A stretch of DNA of 59,216 nt from CAYWMD01 sp964458575 (GCA_964458575.1 CAYWMD010000042.1:1-59216), one strand, 5' to 3'; numbered from the stretch's first letter, positions 34,412 through 43,303 are shown. Translations and numbers: made by a program. Notes: generated from the sequence alone by a model not told the origin.

Positions 34412-35893
34412 ATGGCGCAGAACCCGCATCCGCAAAGAAGTTTTTCCGCCGCCCAACGCTGGGGCATCCGGTTGAATTACGCGCTGCGCACCGCCGTGGT
34501 GTTCGCCATCATTGTCATGGTGAATTACCTGGCCGCGCGCTGGTATAATCGCAGTTACCTCAGCTCCCAAACGCGCCAGCCCCTTTCCCCCCTTACCGTC
34601 GGCCTGCTGAAGTCGCTGACCAATCAGGTCAAGGTCACCCTGTTTTACGACAAGGAAGACCCGTTCTTCACCACCGTGACCGCCCTGCTTGAAGATTATC
34701 ACGATGTCAACCCGCGCCTGACGGTGAGCGCGGTGGATTACCGCTGGGACGCGGGCGAAGCGGAGAAGGTGAAGGAGCAGTATCGCAACAACCTGGCTGG
34801 CGTCACCAACAAGAACCTCATCATCTTCGATTGCGAGAACCGGGTGAAAGTGGTGAACGGCAATTCGCTGGCGGAATACGTGCCAGAGCGCGTTCCCAAC
34901 GAAAAGGAGCTGGAGTATCGGCGCAAGCCCGTGGCGTTTCTGGGTGAGAAAATGTTCACGGCCGCCCTGCTCGCCGTGACCAGCCCGAAACCCCTGATCG
35001 TTTACTACCTCACCGGCCACAACGAACCCGCCCTGGAGGGGGGCGACGAAACCGGCTACCTCAAGTTCGCCTCCGTCCTGAAACAAAGTTTCGTCCAACT
35101 GGAACCACTATCCCTCACGGGGACGAATGGCGTGCCGGCAGACTGCAATCTCCTGGTGGTCGCGGGGCCGAGCACCCGGCTGCACGCGGTCGAACTGGAG
35201 AAGATTGAAGACTACCTCCATCGGGGCGGCCGGATGCTGGTGCTGATCAACTTCGCCTCGCTGAAACGCCCGACCGGCATGGAAAAAATTCTCGCCGGCT
35301 GGGGCGTGGACGTCGGCCGCGGCACGGTTTCCGACCCGAAGAAAAGCGTCCTCGGCCAGGACGTCAAGGTTGAAGACTTTGGGGAGCATCCGCATCCGAT
35401 TGTCAACCCGCTGATCCGCTCGGCACTGCACCTAATTTTGCCCTGCGCCGTGAGCCGGCTCGACGTGGGCACCGCGCCCGACGGCGCGCCGACCGTCGAA
35501 GAAATCGCCTTTACCAGCCCGCAGGCAACGATGGACAACGGCGACCAGCGCGGCCCAAGACGATTTTCACTTGCGGTCGCCGTCGAAAAGGGCCGGGTGC
35601 CGGGGGTGATTACCGACCGGGGTTCGACCCGCCTCGTGGTTGTGGGCGACTCGCTGTTTCTCGGCAACAAGATGATCGAATCCGCCGGCAACCGCGATTT
35701 TCTCGGCTACGCCCTCAACTGGCTGCTCGAACGCCCGCACCTGATGCAGGGCCTTGGCCCGCGACCCATCAACGAATTCCGGCTGATGTTGACGCGGACG
35801 CAGTTCAACACCGCGTGTTGGCTGCTGCTGGCCGCGATGCCGGGTGGCGTGCTGGTGTTCGCCGGTCTGGTCTGGCTGCGCCGCCGATCCTGA
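34412..35893 (+). CDS. GldG-family auxiliary protein of the ABC set
   Basis: The 493-residue protein starts with a TM helix (LRTAVVFAIIVMVNYLAARW), has a GldG/IFT52-like extracytoplasmic part (KVTLFYDKEDPFF, LYHDV, YYLTGHNEPAL, VVAGPSTRL), and ends with another TM helix (LLLAAMPGGVLVFAGLVW). It likely binds the substrate or works on the envelope. The start lies two bases after the permease stop. Confidence 0.88.
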   Translation: MAQNPHPQRSFSAAQRWGIRLNYALRTAVVFAIIVMVNYLAARWYNRSYLSSQTRQPLSPLTVGLLKSLTNQVKVTLFYDKEDPFFTTVTALLEDYHDVNPRLTVSAVDYRWDAGEAEKVKEQYRNNLAGVTNKNLIIFDCENRVKVVNGNSLAEYVPERVPNEKELEYRRKPVAFLGEKMFTAALLAVTSPKPLIVYYLTGHNEPALEGGDETGYLKFASVLKQSFVQLEPLSLTGTNGVPADCNLLVVAGPSTRLHAVELEKIEDYLHRGGRMLVLINFASLKRPTGMEKILAGWGVDVGRGTVSDPKKSVLGQDVKVEDFGEHPHPIVNPLIRSALHLILPCAVSRLDVGTAPDGAPTVEEIAFTSPQATMDNGDQRGPRRFSLAVAVEKGRVPGVITDRGSTRLVVVGDSLFLGNKMIESAGNRDFLGYALNWLLERPHLMQGLGPRPINEFRLMLTRTQFNTACWLLLAAMPGGVLVFAGLVWLRRRS

Positions 35894-36027
35894 ACTGACT
35901 CGAACCGGATTTGTTCCGCGCAGAAACTGATGAAGAATGCCGCGAGCACATGGTTGACGCTTGGCCAAATCTGCTTTCCGTGTAATGTTGATTCCATACC
36001 ACGAATTACGAAACGCATAACGCACCG

Positions 36028-37374
36028 ATGAGCGCCGTGAGTCCAGCAACTGCACGTCAACCTTCCGCACCGCCACTGCGAACGGAGACGACGGCGGGCA
36101 ACTATTTCGTCGCCAATTACCCGCCGTTCGCGTTTTGGAAACCGGATTTCGTGCCGCAATTGGCGCGGGCCTTGGAAACCCCCGCGCCCGCTAACCCCTT
36201 CGGCCAATACGTCCACATTCCCTTTTGCCGCAAGCGCTGCCATTTCTGTTACTTCAAGGTTTACACGGACAAGGACGCGTCCGAGGTGCGCGGCTACCTC
36301 GACGCGTTGCTCCAGGAACTCGCCGTCTATGCGGGCAAACCGGCCGTTAACGGACGTAAACCCAAGTTTGTTTACTTCGGCGGCGGCACGCCGAGCTATC
36401 TTTCGCCGGACCAACTGCGCCTTCTCACGGACGGCATGAAACGCCTGCTGCCGTGGGACGAAGTGCAGGAAGTCACCTTCGAGGCCGAGCCGGGCACGCT
36501 CACGGACCACAAGCTCAAGGCCATTCGCGACCTCGGGGTCACGCGGCTCTCGCTGGGCATCGAGCATTTCGACGATCACATTTTGGAGATTAACGGCCGC
36601 GCGCATCGCTCGAAGGAAATCGCCCGCGCTTACGCTTACGCCCGGGAAATCGGTTTTCCGCAGATCAACATTGATCTCATCGCCGGCATGGTCGAGGAAA
36701 CGGAGGAGAAATGGCGCGCGACGGTGGCGAAGGCCGTTGCGCTCCAACCCGATTCGGTCACGATCTACCAGATGGAAGTGCCGTACAACACCGGCATCTA
36801 CCAGCAAATGAAAGCCACGGGCAAGCTCGTCGCACCGGTGGCGGATTGGGAGACGAAACGCCGCTGGGTGGACTACGCCTACCGCGAGTTCGAGAAAACC
36901 GGCTACACCGTCACCAGCGGCACAACGGTCGTGCGCGACCCGGCCAGGGTGAAATTCATTTACCGCGAAGGCTTGTTCGCCGGCGCGGACATTCTGTCCA
37001 TCGGTGTGGCGAGTTTCGGCCACCTCAATGGCGTGCATTACCAGAATCACCACGAGTTTCAGCCCTACGTGGAGACGGTCAACGCCGGCAAACTCCCGGT
37101 GTATCGCGCGCTGACGCCGTCAGCCGAAGAACGCTACATCCGTGAATTCATGCTGCAACTCAAGCTCGGCAGCGTGAGTGCAAAAACATTCACGGACAAA
37201 TTCGGCACGGATCCGCGCGCACAATTTGCCGAACCGCTGGCGAAGTTGCAGGCCTGGGGTTTCCTGGTCAACGGTGGCGACCGCATCGGCGTCACCCGGG
37301 AGGGCCTGCTGCAAATTGACCGGCTGTTGCACGAATTCTTCAAACCGGAACATCAGACCGGACGTTATGCCTGA
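36028..37374 (+). CDS. HemW-like radical SAM protein
   Basis: The 448-residue enzyme has the radical SAM cluster CRKRCHFC (C67, C71, C74), FGGGTPSYLS and the HemN/HemW core (EAEPGTLT, RLSLGIEHF, IDLIAGM). The group contains coproporphyrinogen oxidase relatives, heme chaperones and others of unknown substrate. The extra fourth Cys seen in genuine HemN (CxxxCxxCxC) is missing (Y instead). It overlaps the chorismate-lyase-like gene by eight bases, so the two probably form one biochemical unit. Confidence 0.88.
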   Translation: MSAVSPATARQPSAPPLRTETTAGNYFVANYPPFAFWKPDFVPQLARALETPAPANPFGQYVHIPFCRKRCHFCYFKVYTDKDASEVRGYLDALLQELAVYAGKPAVNGRKPKFVYFGGGTPSYLSPDQLRLLTDGMKRLLPWDEVQEVTFEAEPGTLTDHKLKAIRDLGVTRLSLGIEHFDDHILEINGRAHRSKEIARAYAYAREIGFPQINIDLIAGMVEETEEKWRATVAKAVALQPDSVTIYQMEVPYNTGIYQQMKATGKLVAPVADWETKRRWVDYAYREFEKTGYTVTSGTTVVRDPARVKFIYREGLFAGADILSIGVASFGHLNGVHYQNHHEFQPYVETVNAGKLPVYRALTPSAEERYIREFMLQLKLGSVSAKTFTDKFGTDPRAQFAEPLAKLQAWGFLVNGGDRIGVTREGLLQIDRLLHEFFKPEHQTGRYA

Positions 37375-37921
37375 TTCGAACTCCATCAATTTCCTCTACC
37401 CGCTCTCGGAAATTTATGCGCGCGCCAAGCTGCCGCCGCCGCGAATCGAGGTGGTTTCGGGTGACGCTGTTCCCGAACCGTTTCGCACATTGCTCGTCCA
37501 CCACAGCGACATGACGCCCACGCTGGAGGATTATCACAAGTCACCCATCCACCTCGAAATCCTGCGTAGCGAACATCGGGGCGGGTTCTATTTCCGCCAG
37601 GTCGTGCTGCGGCTGAATCACGACGAAAAGCCCGTTGAGTTCGGCGCGAACAAGATTTTCCTCGGCATGTTTCCGGAGGAAGCGCAGGAATTGATCCGCT
37701 TGGAACAAGTGCCGCTGGGCCGCATCCTGAAGGAATGCGGCGTGCGCCATAAGACCGAGGCGAAAGCGTTCCTGCGCGTCCAACCGGACGAGACCATCAA
37801 CGGCGCGTTTGAACTGGAAAATCCGACCACGCTTTATGGACGTAAGGCAGTGATTTCCGATCTGCAGGGCAAACCGCTTTCGGAGATTGTGGAGATCCTG
37901 CCGCCTGCCGCCGCTTCTTAA
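37367..37921 (+). CDS. Chorismate pyruvate-lyase-like (UbiC fold) protein
   Basis: The 184-residue protein matches the UbiC-like fold: LLVHHSDMTPTLEDYHKSP, then RQVVLRLNHDEKPVEFGANK, VPLGRILKECG, and LYGRKAVISDLQGKPLSEIV. UbiC cleaves chorismate to 4-hydroxybenzoate. The start overlaps the radical SAM gene stop. Its stop TAA lies within the ATTAAG repeat. No other quinone-pathway gene is nearby, so its product may be used in an aromatic precursor path with the radical SAM enzyme. Confidence 0.75.
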   Translation: MPDSNSINFLYPLSEIYARAKLPPPRIEVVSGDAVPEPFRTLLVHHSDMTPTLEDYHKSPIHLEILRSEHRGGFYFRQVVLRLNHDEKPVEFGANKIFLGMFPEEAQELIRLEQVPLGRILKECGVRHKTEAKAFLRVQPDETINGAFELENPTTLYGRKAVISDLQGKPLSEIVEILPPAAAS

Positions 37922-37999
37922 TCTTAATCGTAATCTTACTCTTGATCTCGTCGTTTATCGCCACCGAGGATTAAGATTAAGAGAAAGAGTAAGATTAAG
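37916..37999. repeat. CTTAATCTTAATC / GATTAAG palindromic repeat, copy 1
   Basis: Words CTTAATCTTAATCGTAATC on the left and GATTAAGATTAAG on the right form a long hairpin. It begins over the stop codon of the chorismate-lyase-like gene. A similar repeat stands at 58355-58424. Confidence 0.9.
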
Positions 38000-38086
38000 A
38001 CCAACGATGCGTAATTCCCATTGGAAGCGCGCGGCGCCCTCTGTTATCTTTTCTCCAGCGAAAAAATCGAACCGATAGGAACGAAC

Positions 38087-38359
38087 ATGCCACAGGCCAT
38101 CATGGATCCCGGCGAAGTCCGGCGCTTCGCGGAAGAACTGAAACGGTTCAACATCGAAGTCCAGAACCGCATGTCGCTGTTGCAGGCGCGCTTTGCCGCG
38201 TTGGGCGATACCTGGCAGGACCAGGAGCACCAAAAATTCTCCGATGAATTCCGCGACACGATGAAGGTGCTCAAGAAATTCATCGAATCGTCCAACCAGC
38301 ACACGCCGTTTCTGCTGCGCAAGGCGCAGAAAATTGAGGAGTATCTGGATCAGCACTGA
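38087..38359 (+). CDS. WXG100-like small protein (T7SS-like locus)
   Basis: This 90-residue helical protein has two predicted helices separated by a TWQDQEHQKFSDEF turn. The W-x-D with F eight residues later is the WXG100 pattern with Asp in the Gly position. AGGA lies six bases before the ATG. Members of this family are secreted by type VII systems with EccC/EssC ATPases; an FtsK-type ATPase follows three genes on. No C-terminal YxxxD/E signal is seen. The function is inferred from the motif and neighbours. Confidence 0.78.
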   Translation: MPQAIMDPGEVRRFAEELKRFNIEVQNRMSLLQARFAALGDTWQDQEHQKFSDEFRDTMKVLKKFIESSNQHTPFLLRKAQKIEEYLDQH

Positions 38360-38386
38360 GGAGCGGATGAACGCCAATCGCGTGAA

Positions 38387-38489
38387 CAACATCGAACATT
38401 CAACATTCAACATTCAATGCTCAACACCCAATGGCCAAACCGCTCGAGTTCTTCGACGTTGGACGTTGAATGTTGAATGTTGAATGTTT
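38387..38489. repeat. AACATTCAAC palindromic repeat, copy 2
   Basis: The same type as 33522-33616: left ACATTCAACATTCAACATTC, right GTTGAATGTTGAATG in inverse sense. It lies between the first two genes of the T7SS-like locus. An ATG inside it (38484) could extend the next gene, but the native start is probably 38508. Confidence 0.9.
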
Positions 38490-38507
38490 CCCACGATTTT
38501 CCGACGC

Positions 38508-39035
38508 ATGCCCGATCGCGCCAAGGTCACTTCGCTGGAAGCCATCGAAAACTTCCGGGCCAAGCTCATCATCTACCGCGACAAGGCCGGGCGCGTGCTT
38601 GATGAAGTGAGCGATGAGGTCATTCGCACGCGGCTCTGGCTGGAGAACGACCGCCCGGCGTACTGGGAGAACCAGATGCGCCGCTTGAAGCGCGAACTCG
38701 AGCAGCGGCAACAAGAACTGTTCAGCGCCCAGATGTCCGGCTTGCGCGAGGCGTCCTACATGCAACAACTCGCCGTGCAGCGGGCCAAGCAGGCCATCCG
38801 GGACGCCGAGGAAAGGGCGCGCATCGCCAAAAACTGGGTGCGTCAATTCGATCATCAGGTCGCACCGGCCGGGAAGCAGGTCGAAAAACTCCGTCACACG
38901 GTCGGCCACGAAATGGGCCAGGCGGTGGCCTGGCTCAACGAAGTGATCAAATCCATCAGCGACTACGCCGAACTTTCGCCCACCGCGCCCGCCTCACTGC
39001 CGAAGACCACCGAAGAGAATCCACCCGCCGCATGA
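38508..39035 (+). CDS. Coiled-coil protein of the T7SS-like locus
   Basis: The 175-residue product is strongly helical and rich in R, E, K, Q (RRLKRELEQRQQELFSAQMS), with aromatic positions such as ENDRPAYWENQ, and ends with a Pro/Thr-rich tail. No TM or signal is seen. It stands between two WXG100-like genes and upstream of the ATPase, so it may be a partner, chaperone or substrate. No family was recognised. Confidence 0.72.
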   Translation: MPDRAKVTSLEAIENFRAKLIIYRDKAGRVLDEVSDEVIRTRLWLENDRPAYWENQMRRLKRELEQRQQELFSAQMSGLREASYMQQLAVQRAKQAIRDAEERARIAKNWVRQFDHQVAPAGKQVEKLRHTVGHEMGQAVAWLNEVIKSISDYAELSPTAPASLPKTTEENPPAA

Positions 39036-39079
39036 GAACGTGCTTATCCAGATCCTGGGAAAGCATTTTGCTTCCTTCC

Positions 39080-39107
39080 TTCCGCCTTCCGCCTTCCGCC
39101 TTCCGCC
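39080..39107. repeat. TTCCGCC tandem repeat, four copies
   Basis: Four exact copies of the 7-base unit TTCCGCC, with degenerate copies before them, stand just upstream of the gene at 39115. The run could vary in length by slippage and affect spacing upstream of that gene. Confidence 0.85.
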
Positions 39108-39114
39108 TTGCTTT

Positions 39115-39321
39115 ATGACCGGCGCCAGCAATCGTCTCACCGGCCTCACGAAAGAACTGCGTGCGGAATGGGACAACACCAAGCAATACTGGAACGACGC
39201 GAAGAGCGCCGAGTTTGAAAAACGTTTTCTCGACGAACTGCTGACCGGCGTGAACCAGGCCGTGAACAACATTGAAACCCTTGAACGAATCCTCAGAAAA
39301 ATCCGCGACGACTGCGAATAA
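39115..39321 (+). CDS. Second WXG100-like small protein
   Basis: This 68-residue helical protein carries the motif YWNDAKSAEFEKRF, with W-x-D-x-A and a following F as in the first WXG100-like protein. It is shorter than a normal WXG100 member. Its end overlaps the longest possible frame of the ATPase gene by about 50 bases, so translation of the two may be coupled. Confidence 0.72.
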   Translation: MTGASNRLTGLTKELRAEWDNTKQYWNDAKSAEFEKRFLDELLTGVNQAVNNIETLERILRKIRDDCE

Positions 39322-42300
39322 GCCGCTCGGCGCGGTGGCAACGCTGGCGTTGCTCGACCGTCTGCGCGGTGCGATCCGGGATGCGGCGACTCGCGCCACG
39401 GAACTGGAACGGGATTTCGCCGCCCGTTCCCAAAAGTTGCGGGCGCAACTCGACGAGGCCATGACGGCCGAGCGCGCGCGCTGGACCACGGCGAATGAAG
39501 GCGAACAATCTGCCGCCGCCGCCCGGCGCCAAGGCGCAGAGGCGCATTACTCGGCGCGGCAAAAACGCATCAGCCGGGCGCTGGAAAGCGCGCGCAAGCA
39601 AAAGCTCGCCGAGATCGAAGCCGCCGAAGGCCGGAACACCTTCGAAATCCAACGCGCCCAGCTGGAAGCCGACCGCATCCGCGACACCGACACCCAGACC
39701 GCCAAATCCAATTACGACAACTTCAACACCCGGCTCGCGGAACAGCAGATGGCATTACACCAGACCGAGACGCGCGCCCGTTCCGTTCTGGGCGTTTACC
39801 GGTCGCTGGTTCGTTTGCTGGATTCCGCGCCCACGCCCGCCGCGCCGGATTCGGCGGCGAATGAACACCAGCTTCTCGACCAGTTCCGCGGCCGGATCGA
39901 GGAGGCCAAGCACGGATTGAACCGCGGTCAGGCCACCGTGCTGCTGGTGCTGTTCCGCTTCCTGCCCATCTGGCTTTGCGGGCTGCTGCTGCTGGGATTG
40001 CCATTCGCCTTCGTGCCGGCATTGCGCCGATTTGATTTTGCGGCCGTGCCGCCCAATGTCTGGGGCATCATCGGCGGCGGCCTTGTCGGCGTTTTCGTGC
40101 TTTACCTCCTCGGCAAACGGTTCGCCGCCCGTCCCGCGGGCGAAGCGGCCACGGCGCTTCGCGAGGCGCACTCGCTTCACGATGCCGCCGCGCACAAGGC
40201 CGACGGCACTTTTGCTCAGGAGAACGAGCGCATCCGCATCAACCATGCGAGCACCACACAGATGCTCAACAACCAGTGGAAGGAATTGCAGGCACAGGTG
40301 AAGAAACTGCGCGCCGACTGGGCCATTCGCCTGGGCGAACGCGTGCGCCAGCTCAACACGGTCAACGAAGGTCAGCGTTCGCATCGTCTCGCCCGCATCG
40401 AACACGATTATGCCGACCGCATCACCCAGTTGACCAACGAGTCCGCCCAGCGCAAAAAGCAAATCGAGACAACCAACACCGATGGCTTGGAAAAAATCAA
40501 AGCCGCCCAAAACGCAGCCTGGAGCGCGCTCGAAAGCGACTGGCGCGAAAAGGTGCTGCCGATCCACGCGCAACTGCTGAACGCCGGGACTCTGGCCGAA
40601 AAAATGTTCCCGCCGTGGCGCGCGGAGGTCTGGCAGGGCTTCACCCTGCCCGAGGAATTTACGCACTCGGCGCGCTTCGCCGGACTGGCCGTGGACCTGG
40701 AAAAGTTTTGCGAAGTTTCACTCGCGAACAAGCGGTTGGCGCTGCCCGGATCAACGCAGCTTGCCAGCCCGTTGCTGCTCGCGTTGCCTGATCAGGCGTC
40801 CGTGCTGTTTGAAACCAAGCAATCCGGCCAGCAACAGGTCGTTGGCGCGTTGAACAATCTGGTGTTGCGCCTGCTCACCAGCGCGCCGCCCGGCCGGCTG
40901 GCGTTCACCATTTTTGATCCGGTCGGCCTCGGACAGAATTTCGCCGGCATCATGCATCTGGCGGATTTCGAGGAGCGCCTCATCAACAGCCGCATCTGGA
41001 CGCAGCAGGCGCAGTTCGAGCAACGGCTCGCCGACCTCAACGAGCACATCGAGAAAGTCACCCAGATGTATCTCCGCAACGAATACCAGTCGCTCGCGGA
41101 ATACAACGAGCAGGCCGGCCGGCTCGCGGAGAAATACCAGTTCCTCGTCATCGCGGATTTCCCGGTAAACTTCAGCGACGTGGCCGTGAAACGCCTGCAA
41201 AGCATCGCCGCCAGCGGACCGCGCTGCGGGGTGCATTTATTGATTCATTGGGATCAGCGCAAGCCCGCGCCGGTCGAATTCGTGCCGGAGGAATTGCGCA
41301 AGAACGCGATCTGCATCGTGCCCAAAGGAGATGGCTTTGCGCTGGCCAAGGCGAATTGGGACGGGACGAAACTGTCGCTCGACGCGCCGCCCGAGGCCGA
41401 ACTGGCCACGAAGTTGTTGATGCAAATCGGCAAGGACAGCACGGATTCGTATCGCGTCGAAATGCCGTTCGCGGAAGTCGTGCCTGACGAAAACGAAATG
41501 TGGTCGCTGGACACGACGACCGAGTTGCGCGTGCCGGTGGGCCGCACGGGCGCGACCAAACTGCAATATCTCGCGCTGGGTCAAGGCACGCGGCAACACG
41601 GATTGGTGGCGGGGAAAACCGGCTCCGGCAAGTCCACCTTGTTCCACGTCATCATCACGAACCTCTCGCTCTGGTGCAGCCCGGACCAGGTGGAATTTTA
41701 TCTCGTGGACTTCAAGAAAGGCGTCGAGTTCAAAACCTACGCCACGCACAAGCTGCCGCACGCGCGCGTCATCGCCATTGAGAGCGACCGGGAATTTGGC
41801 CTGAGCGTGCTCCAACGCGTGGATGAGGAGCTGAAGCGCCGCGGCGACCTCTTCCGCAAACTGGGCGCGCAGGATATTGCGGGCTACAAACGCGCCGGCG
41901 GCAAGGAGCCGATGCCGCGCGTGCTCCTGTTGATTGACGAATTTCAGGAATTATTCGTGGAGGACGACCGCGTTTCGCAGGGCGCGGCGCTGTTGCTCGA
42001 CCGCATCGTTCGTCAGGGCCGCGCCTTCGGCATTCACGTGCTGCTTGGTTCGCAGACGCTGGGCGGTGCCTACACGCTGGCGCGCGCGACCATCGGCCAG
42101 ATGGTTGTCCGCATCGCGCTTCAGTGCAACGAAGCCGACGCCTACCTCATCATGAACGAGGACAACCCCGCGCCGCGTCTGCTCTCGCGCCCGGGCGAGG
42201 CGATTTACAACGACGAAGGCGGCGCGATTCAGGGCAACAGCCCGTTTCAGATCGTCTGGCTGCCGGATCAAGCGCGCGACGAGTGGTTGGCAAAGGCGCA

Positions 42301-43303
42301 CGCGTTTGCGGAGCGCGGCCATCTTGGCCGCAGCAGGTCCGTAGACGAACGGGATGAAATAATTGAAGCGCCTTTACATGGCGAACGTGCTGCGGGCGTG
42401 ACGCCCGCGCGCCACCGTTTTGAGCGTGAGCCCATCGTCTTCGAGGGCAACGCGCCGGCCAACGTGCGCGATAATTCCGCTTTGCGAGCCTTGCTCCATG
42501 CCCCGAGCATTCAGCCGACCGCCAACCTCCGCGTGTTCCTCGGTGCGCCCAACTCGATCAAAGGCCCGACCGAGGCCGTGTTCCGCCGCGCGAGCGGCAG
42601 CAACCTGCTGGTTGTTGGCCAGCGCGAAGAAGCGGCGCTGGGCATGTTGGCAGTGGCGATGGTGTCGCTATCGGCGCAACACGTGAAAAACGCCGCGCGC
42701 TTCCTGGTGTTCGATTGCAGCGCACCCGATTCAGCCGAGGCAAAGTTCCTTGAGCACGTCGTCCGCGCGATTCCACACGAGGTGAAATTAATTCGCGCCG
42801 GCGAGGTCGAGGAGATCATGGCGGTCCTGGCTGCCGAACAACAGCAACGGGCCGACGCCAGCGGCGCGGAGGGCGCGGAAACCTATTTGTTCATCCACGG
42901 CCTGCAACGGAACAAGAAGCTGCGCTTCGACGAGGAAATGAGCTTCTCGCTCGACGCCAGCGCAGCGGCGAATCCCGGCTTGCAGCTCAACAAACTCATT
43001 TGCGAAGGCGCGAACCTCGGCTTCCACGTCATCGCCACGTGCGACACCTACAACAACGTGATGCGCATGCTGAGCCGCAAGGCCCTCAGCGAATTCGAAA
43101 TGCGCGTCGTGTTCCAGATGAGTGCGAGCGATTCGGCCAGCCTGATTGACTCGCCACAGGCCAACAACCTCGGCCTGCACCGCGCGATTCTTTTCAACGG
43201 CCACGAGGGCTGGCTCGAAACCTTCCGGCCGTACGCGCTGCCCGAGGAAAGTTGGCTGGACGAAGCGGGCCGGCAGTTGCAGAAGCTCCCGGCCCAAGGC
43301 TGA
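39272..43303 (+). CDS. Membrane FtsK/SpoIIIE-type ATPase, EccC/EssC-like
   Basis: The protein is 1343 residues long if translation starts at the TTG at 39272; a GTG at 39335 or ATG at 39461 are other candidates. Residues about 20-215 are coiled coil, followed by two TM helices (about 222-250 and 262-283), a second coiled coil, and three ATPase-like domains. D1 (about 491-690) is degenerate; D2 (about 756-1010) has Walker A GKTGSGKS (782-788) and Walker B LLLIDEFQE (D889, E890); D3 (about 1083-1343) has lost its P-loop (GQREEAAL). Three domains with two helices is the layout of EccC/EssC, which drive type VII secretion. A palindromic arm inserts AAGVTPARHR in the D2-D3 linker. Confidence 0.85.
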   Translation: MKPLNESSEKSATTANKPLGAVATLALLDRLRGAIRDAATRATELERDFAARSQKLRAQLDEAMTAERARWTTANEGEQSAAAARRQGAEAHYSARQKRISRALESARKQKLAEIEAAEGRNTFEIQRAQLEADRIRDTDTQTAKSNYDNFNTRLAEQQMALHQTETRARSVLGVYRSLVRLLDSAPTPAAPDSAANEHQLLDQFRGRIEEAKHGLNRGQATVLLVLFRFLPIWLCGLLLLGLPFAFVPALRRFDFAAVPPNVWGIIGGGLVGVFVLYLLGKRFAARPAGEAATALREAHSLHDAAAHKADGTFAQENERIRINHASTTQMLNNQWKELQAQVKKLRADWAIRLGERVRQLNTVNEGQRSHRLARIEHDYADRITQLTNESAQRKKQIETTNTDGLEKIKAAQNAAWSALESDWREKVLPIHAQLLNAGTLAEKMFPPWRAEVWQGFTLPEEFTHSARFAGLAVDLEKFCEVSLANKRLALPGSTQLASPLLLALPDQASVLFETKQSGQQQVVGALNNLVLRLLTSAPPGRLAFTIFDPVGLGQNFAGIMHLADFEERLINSRIWTQQAQFEQRLADLNEHIEKVTQMYLRNEYQSLAEYNEQAGRLAEKYQFLVIADFPVNFSDVAVKRLQSIAASGPRCGVHLLIHWDQRKPAPVEFVPEELRKNAICIVPKGDGFALAKANWDGTKLSLDAPPEAELATKLLMQIGKDSTDSYRVEMPFAEVVPDENEMWSLDTTTELRVPVGRTGATKLQYLALGQGTRQHGLVAGKTGSGKSTLFHVIITNLSLWCSPDQVEFYLVDFKKGVEFKTYATHKLPHARVIAIESDREFGLSVLQRVDEELKRRGDLFRKLGAQDIAGYKRAGGKEPMPRVLLLIDEFQELFVEDDRVSQGAALLLDRIVRQGRAFGIHVLLGSQTLGGAYTLARATIGQMVVRIALQCNEADAYLIMNEDNPAPRLLSRPGEAIYNDEGGAIQGNSPFQIVWLPDQARDEWLAKAHAFAERGHLGRSRSVDERDEIIEAPLHGERAAGVTPARHRFEREPIVFEGNAPANVRDNSALRALLHAPSIQPTANLRVFLGAPNSIKGPTEAVFRRASGSNLLVVGQREEAALGMLAVAMVSLSAQHVKNAARFLVFDCSAPDSAEAKFLEHVVRAIPHEVKLIRAGEVEEIMAVLAAEQQQRADASGAEGAETYLFIHGLQRNKKLRFDEEMSFSLDASAAANPGLQLNKLICEGANLGFHVIATCDTYNNVMRMLSRKALSEFEMRVVFQMSASDSASLIDSPQANNLGLHRAILFNGHEGWLETFRPYALPEESWLDEAGRQLQKLPAQG
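42389..42413. repeat. Lone arm of the GGCGCG...GCAGC family, inside the ATPase gene
   Basis: The reverse complement of this 25-base stretch agrees with the left arm of the element at 25763-25867 at all but one base. No second arm was found nearby. It keeps the reading frame in a region of the protein that joins two ATPase domains. Confidence 0.85.

Noticed and set aside
36028..37374. True oxygen-independent coproporphyrinogen oxidase HemN
   Set aside because: The motif lacks the fourth cysteine of HemN (CxxxCxxCxC), and no heme gene is next to it; HemW-like radical SAM protein is the safer name.
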